Source: JAISDD01 sp031553935
GTDB taxonomy: Bacteria; Bacillota; Syntrophomonadia; Syntrophomonadales; Syntrophomonadaceae
Length of the DNA stretch: 64,000 nucleotides
Reading direction: 5' to 3'
Assembly: GCA_031553935.1 (NCBI GenBank)
Contig: JAVBKS010000021.1
Location: 1 to 64,000 of the forward strand
Shown: one piece after another, positions 61,012 through 64,000 of the stretch
Layout: each line of letters starts with the position of its first letter
How positions within the stretch are numbered: the first letter of the stretch is position 1
Position numbers and translations under genes: made by a program
The notes under the pieces: generated by a model
What the model saw: the letters and a program-made list of their open reading frames with translations, nothing else
Database searches by the model: none
Told to the model about the DNA's origin: nothing

Positions 61012-62592
61012 TTAGACTTTCTGCAGTTCAACTTTTGCCCAATTCACGTTTCCCAGACCATCAATAACTAATCCCCGCACCGCACTGCTGACGATCCCTG
61101 CTGATTTTCGCTGCAATATCCATAAATACGGAGCATCATCAGTTATTATCTGTATTGCTTGCGCATAGTCATTGGCTTGCTCCGCATTCCTTTTATAACT
61201 GCGGGCATTCGCCAGTAAATTGTCTACTTGACCGTTTTCATAGTGATTAAAATTACTCATACCCTGCCTAGTACTTGAAAACAGCCCGTAAAGTGCAGCG
61301 TCGACATTAATATAGTCTAGTTTCCAAACAAATCTGTAAAAATCCAGCCTCCCGTTCTGTAAGTTGCGAATATAGCTCTCCCAACTCATAGAGTTCAGCC
61401 TGACCTTAACTCCAATCTCAGCAAGATCATTAGCGACCATTTCCGCAATAAGTTTATGCCCTGAATTCGCATTATAACTAATAAGTATTACAGGTAAACC
61501 TCGTCCTTCAGGATATCCGGCTTCTGCTAGCAGTTGTACTGCTTTCTTATGGTCAAAATCAAAACCTTTGCGCTCATCATTTTCAAACATACCTAATGGA
61601 ATCGGCTGCGTAAGCGCAATGGCATTTCCGCCGAATGCTGCTTTGACTATCTCCTCTCGATTAATAGCATAATTGAAGGCTTGACGCAGTTTATTGTTTC
61701 CTTTAAAAGGTGGCCGGTTTAAATTGAAACCGAAGGCATATATTTCTGCCAAAGGCCTATTTATTATTAGTTTTTGCTTCTGCTCATCATTCTGATAATC
61801 AGGGACTGCTTCTAGAGGAATACTATCTAAGTAGTCCAGCTTTCCTTCATTATAGTCTGATAAGCCCTTATGGGGATCACTGTAGGTATTAACAATTATT
61901 GAAGTAAGCTTTGCCTTTTGCTGATAATCTTCATTGCGCAGCAAAGTTATTTCAAGATTCTCAGTTCTGTTATCTATGTAGAAAGCACCAGTCCCGATTG
62001 GGTTTTTATCTTCAGTATCATAAATGTAGAAAATAGGGTTGGTTAATGTATATGGGAATTGTAAATTTGGTTCCACGAAAGTAATTTCTAAAGTTTTTTC
62101 GTTAATAACTCTTATTCCGCTAATTTCATCGCTTTTGCCTTCAATCCTATTTTGGTATCCTTCTATTCCTGCAAATAGGGAGAGTAAATTCATATCCTTA
62201 CATGTTGAAAAGCTTTTTTCCCAAGCATTTTTCACCCCTGCTGCACTCAAAGGCTTGCCATTGTGAAATTTTCTATTATCATCTAGTTTGATTGTAAGTA
62301 TCATTCCATCCTTGTTGTAACTCCATTTTCGTGCAATACTTTTTTTTAACTCGTGCTGGTTTTCATCGTAGACTATTAGTCCCTCATAAATCATACTGGC
62401 TACAGTTTTTTCCGAATTGTTACTCAATTGTGCCGGGTTTAATGTTCCAATGCTTTCGCTAAGACCTAATCGAAATGGACGTGAATCCAGTTTCCAATTA
62501 AAAAGCATAGTATTTTCCCTATTAATGAACATTCCAATCAATACCAATATTACCAAGCCCGCAATTAGCTTCATTTTCTTTCTGTAAAACAA
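61012..62592 (-). CDS. ABC-type peptide/nickel family solute-binding protein (orphan)
   Basis: 526 residues of the SBP_bac_5 family (DppA/OppA/NikA type): LSESIGTLNPAQ near 44-55, YEGLIVYDENQHELKKSIARKW-type segment (split), FHNGKPLSAAGVKNAWE, and FGFNLNRPPFKGNNKLRQAF in part. It has an N-terminal membrane helix (about 8-24) but no lipobox cysteine, so it may stay anchored by an uncleaved signal. No permease or ATPase genes are adjacent. TTG start (62590-62592) behind AGGAGG. Confidence 0.9.
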   Translation of the reverse strand: MFYRKKMKLIAGLVILVLIGMFINRENTMLFNWKLDSRPFRLGLSESIGTLNPAQLSNNSEKTVASMIYEGLIVYDENQHELKKSIARKWSYNKDGMILTIKLDDNRKFHNGKPLSAAGVKNAWEKSFSTCKDMNLLSLFAGIEGYQNRIEGKSDEISGIRVINEKTLEITFVEPNLQFPYTLTNPIFYIYDTEDKNPIGTGAFYIDNRTENLEITLLRNEDYQQKAKLTSIIVNTYSDPHKGLSDYNEGKLDYLDSIPLEAVPDYQNDEQKQKLIINRPLAEIYAFGFNLNRPPFKGNNKLRQAFNYAINREEIVKAAFGGNAIALTQPIPLGMFENDERKGFDFDHKKAVQLLAEAGYPEGRGLPVILISYNANSGHKLIAEMVANDLAEIGVKVRLNSMSWESYIRNLQNGRLDFYRFVWKLDYINVDAALYGLFSSTRQGMSNFNHYENGQVDNLLANARSYKRNAEQANDYAQAIQIITDDAPYLWILQRKSAGIVSSAVRGLVIDGLGNVNWAKVELQKV

Positions 62593-62663
62593 AATAATGC
62601 CTCCTGAGTTTTCTCGTTAAGGCATTATACTGCTTCTATTGGGTTTTTATTCCTGTTCGAAGG

Positions 62664-63227
62664 CTAATCATAAATGTTTTGATAAGCTTTATAGTTATTC
62701 CAAACTATATTCAAGTAATTACGCGTCTCGTAGTAAGGGATATTTTCAGCTTCAGCCAATTCTCCTGACCAAACACCTTCATTCTGCCAAGTCTGCACCC
62801 TTCCCCGTCCAGCATTATATGCAGCAATCACCAAAGGCAGATTTCCTTTGAATTCTCTGCATAAATCCGCCAAATACCAGCATCCATAGCGTATATTTAT
62901 TTCCGGCTCGAACAAGATTTCGGTTTGAAAATTCTTGTTTCCTAATTGACCTGCGATCCATAAGCCTGTATCCGGCATTATCTGCATCAGTCCTAGAGCT
63001 CCTTTTGAAGAAACAGCTCTTGGCTCGAATTTGCTTTCAGCTCTTACTATTGCAAAAACCAAATTCGGATCAACACCGTATTCATCCGACCATTTCATGA
63101 TTTCTTCATGATGAGGCTGAGGATAAAAAATTGATATCCAATGTTGAAATGAAAATACTATAATGAAAGCTGCTAAAGCAACTATATACAATACTAACCT
63201 TTTTCTATTTATTTTGCGTTTCTTCAT
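62664..63227 (-). CDS. Lytic transglycosylase (SLT family)
   Basis: 187 residues from ATG 63227 behind AGAGGA. A basic N-terminus and membrane anchor (about 11-28) lead to an SLT domain (about 40-180): catalytic Glu64 in VRAESKFEP, GALGLMQIMPDT, AAYNAGRGRVQTW. It cuts glycan strands with 1,6-anhydro product formation. It follows coaE, a common order in Clostridia. Confidence 0.93.
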   Translation of the reverse strand: MKKRKINRKRLVLYIVALAAFIIVFSFQHWISIFYPQPHHEEIMKWSDEYGVDPNLVFAIVRAESKFEPRAVSSKGALGLMQIMPDTGLWIAGQLGNKNFQTEILFEPEINIRYGCWYLADLCREFKGNLPLVIAAYNAGRGRVQTWQNEGVWSGELAEAENIPYYETRNYLNIVWNNYKAYQNIYD

Positions 63228-63382
63228 TTTTCCTCTGTTCTGGTATTCTAAAAATTTGATATAAGAATTCTCTGCCAAAGTTTATTAATATTTTCAAAGT
63301 TATGAATTTTGCACCCTAAAAAGAACTGCAGACATTATCAAAAATGACATACTAATTTTGGATTCTGCAGCAATATTACCAA

Positions 63383-63982
63383 TTATCCTAAAAATTCTTC
63401 TCTAAATTTTTTCTCAACCAACGCGACAGTCTCGGCAATAGAATTGGAATTATCTATAACGAAATCAGCCAATTCGGCTTTCTGATCAAGATCCATTTGC
63501 GAATTAATACGTTTTATTGCATCAGCCCGGCTAATGTTTTCGCGGTTCATAAGTCTATCAATCTGAGTTTCTTTGTCGACCCACACAACCCAGATTTGGT
63601 CACACATCCTGTCCATGCCTACTTCGAATAGGAGCGGCACTTCTAGAATCAAAATAGCTTCGGGTTTTTCGGCACTTACATCCCTGATTTTTTGGTCAAT
63701 GTACTCCCCCACCCTTGGATGGGTAAACTGATTGAGCTTTTCCAGGTGATCTTGGTTATCAAAAACTATTTGCCCTAATAAGGTGCGGTTTATTCTTCTG
63801 TCTTTCTGCAAAACTTCGGTACCGAAAAAAGCAACAATGTCTTGCCAAGCGGGTTGGTCCGGCTCCATGATCAAATGTGCAACCTTATCAGTATTAATAA
63901 CGATTACATCAAACTTTTCCAAGGTATTTAACACTAGACTTTTTCCGCTTGCAATGCCACCAGTTAGGCCGATAATTTTCAT
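63383..63982 (-). CDS. coaE: Dephospho-CoA kinase
   Basis: Last step of coenzyme A synthesis. 199 residues from ATG 63982 behind GAGGAAG; an in-frame GTG at 63994 lies before that site. P-loop GLTGGIASGKS (5-15), DTDKVAH-like segment VINTDKVAH, VPLLFEVGMDRMCD and VVWVDKETQIDRLMNR. The gene is complete. Confidence 0.95.
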   Translation of the reverse strand: MKIIGLTGGIASGKSLVLNTLEKFDVIVINTDKVAHLIMEPDQPAWQDIVAFFGTEVLQKDRRINRTLLGQIVFDNQDHLEKLNQFTHPRVGEYIDQKIRDVSAEKPEAILILEVPLLFEVGMDRMCDQIWVVWVDKETQIDRLMNRENISRADAIKRINSQMDLDQKAELADFVIDNSNSIAETVALVEKKFREEFLG

Positions 63983-64000
63983 TTTCTTCCTCACTTTAAA

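Noticed and set aside
1..64000. CRISPR array, prophage or integrated plasmid
   Set aside because: No regularly spaced repeat series, no integrase, phage structural or replication genes; gene content is core chromosome with one metabolic insertion.

Overview
The window reads as a chromosomal segment of an endospore-forming, low-GC Bacillota bacterium (class Clostridia, or one of the spore-forming Negativicutes; I cannot decide which). The reasons are a PolC-type replicase, spoIIGA-sigE-sigG, a DUF1540 protein, a Spo0A-box-like site, a SpoVD/FtsI-type PBP with PASTA domains, and a MurE with the meso-DAP motif DNPR. Almost everything is on the minus strand, so transcription runs from high to low coordinates.

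Layout, in the direction of transcription. 64000-60800: coaE, a lytic transglycosylase, an orphan solute-binding protein and tRNA-Leu(GAG). 60700-59890: a small hypothetical membrane protein, and on the plus strand an iron-regulated FeoB-associated Cys-rich protein behind a 57-bp palindromic Fur-box promoter. 59581-40842: a complete dcw cluster (mraZ, rsmH, ftsL, PASTA-PBP, murE, murF, mraY, murD, ftsW, murG, murC, murA, ftsQ, DUF881, sbp, ftsA, ftsZ) behind an MraZ-box promoter. 40402-36652: an acyl-CoA beta-oxidation-like cassette (acyl-CoA dehydrogenase, Zn-ribbon/OB protein, thiolase, crotonase) lying between ftsZ and the spoIIGA-sigE-sigG sporulation locus (36032-33557). 33131-27066: an orphan beta-class DNA methyltransferase, a short plus-strand gene, a pair of interspersed repeats, a large hybrid histidine kinase and an HD-GYP response regulator.

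26886-867: the translation/envelope superoperon rpsB-tsf-pyrH-frr-uppS-cdsA-ytvI-like-dxr-rseP-ispG-proS-mgtC-polC, then rimP-nusA-rnpM-ylxQ-infB-rbfA-nrnA-truB-ribF, then rpsO-pnp. The window closes inside a second thiolase gene (414-1).

How it works together: one block makes ribosomes, tRNA charge, isoprenoid carriers and CDP-diacylglycerol; the dcw block makes lipid II and the divisome; FtsZ and the spoIIG locus link division to sporulation; the two-component genes probably feed sensory and c-di-GMP signals into that decision; and the acyl-CoA genes point to fatty-acid or aromatic-acid type beta-oxidation.

The main oddities are a PolC whose proofreading exonuclease domain is cleanly absent, an ftsA with no ATG/GTG/TTG start upstream of its nucleotide-binding motif (best start ATC), a possible ATA start for pnp, the acyl-CoA cassette inside the division-sporulation neighbourhood, and a 37+29-nt repeat pair beside the kinase promoter.
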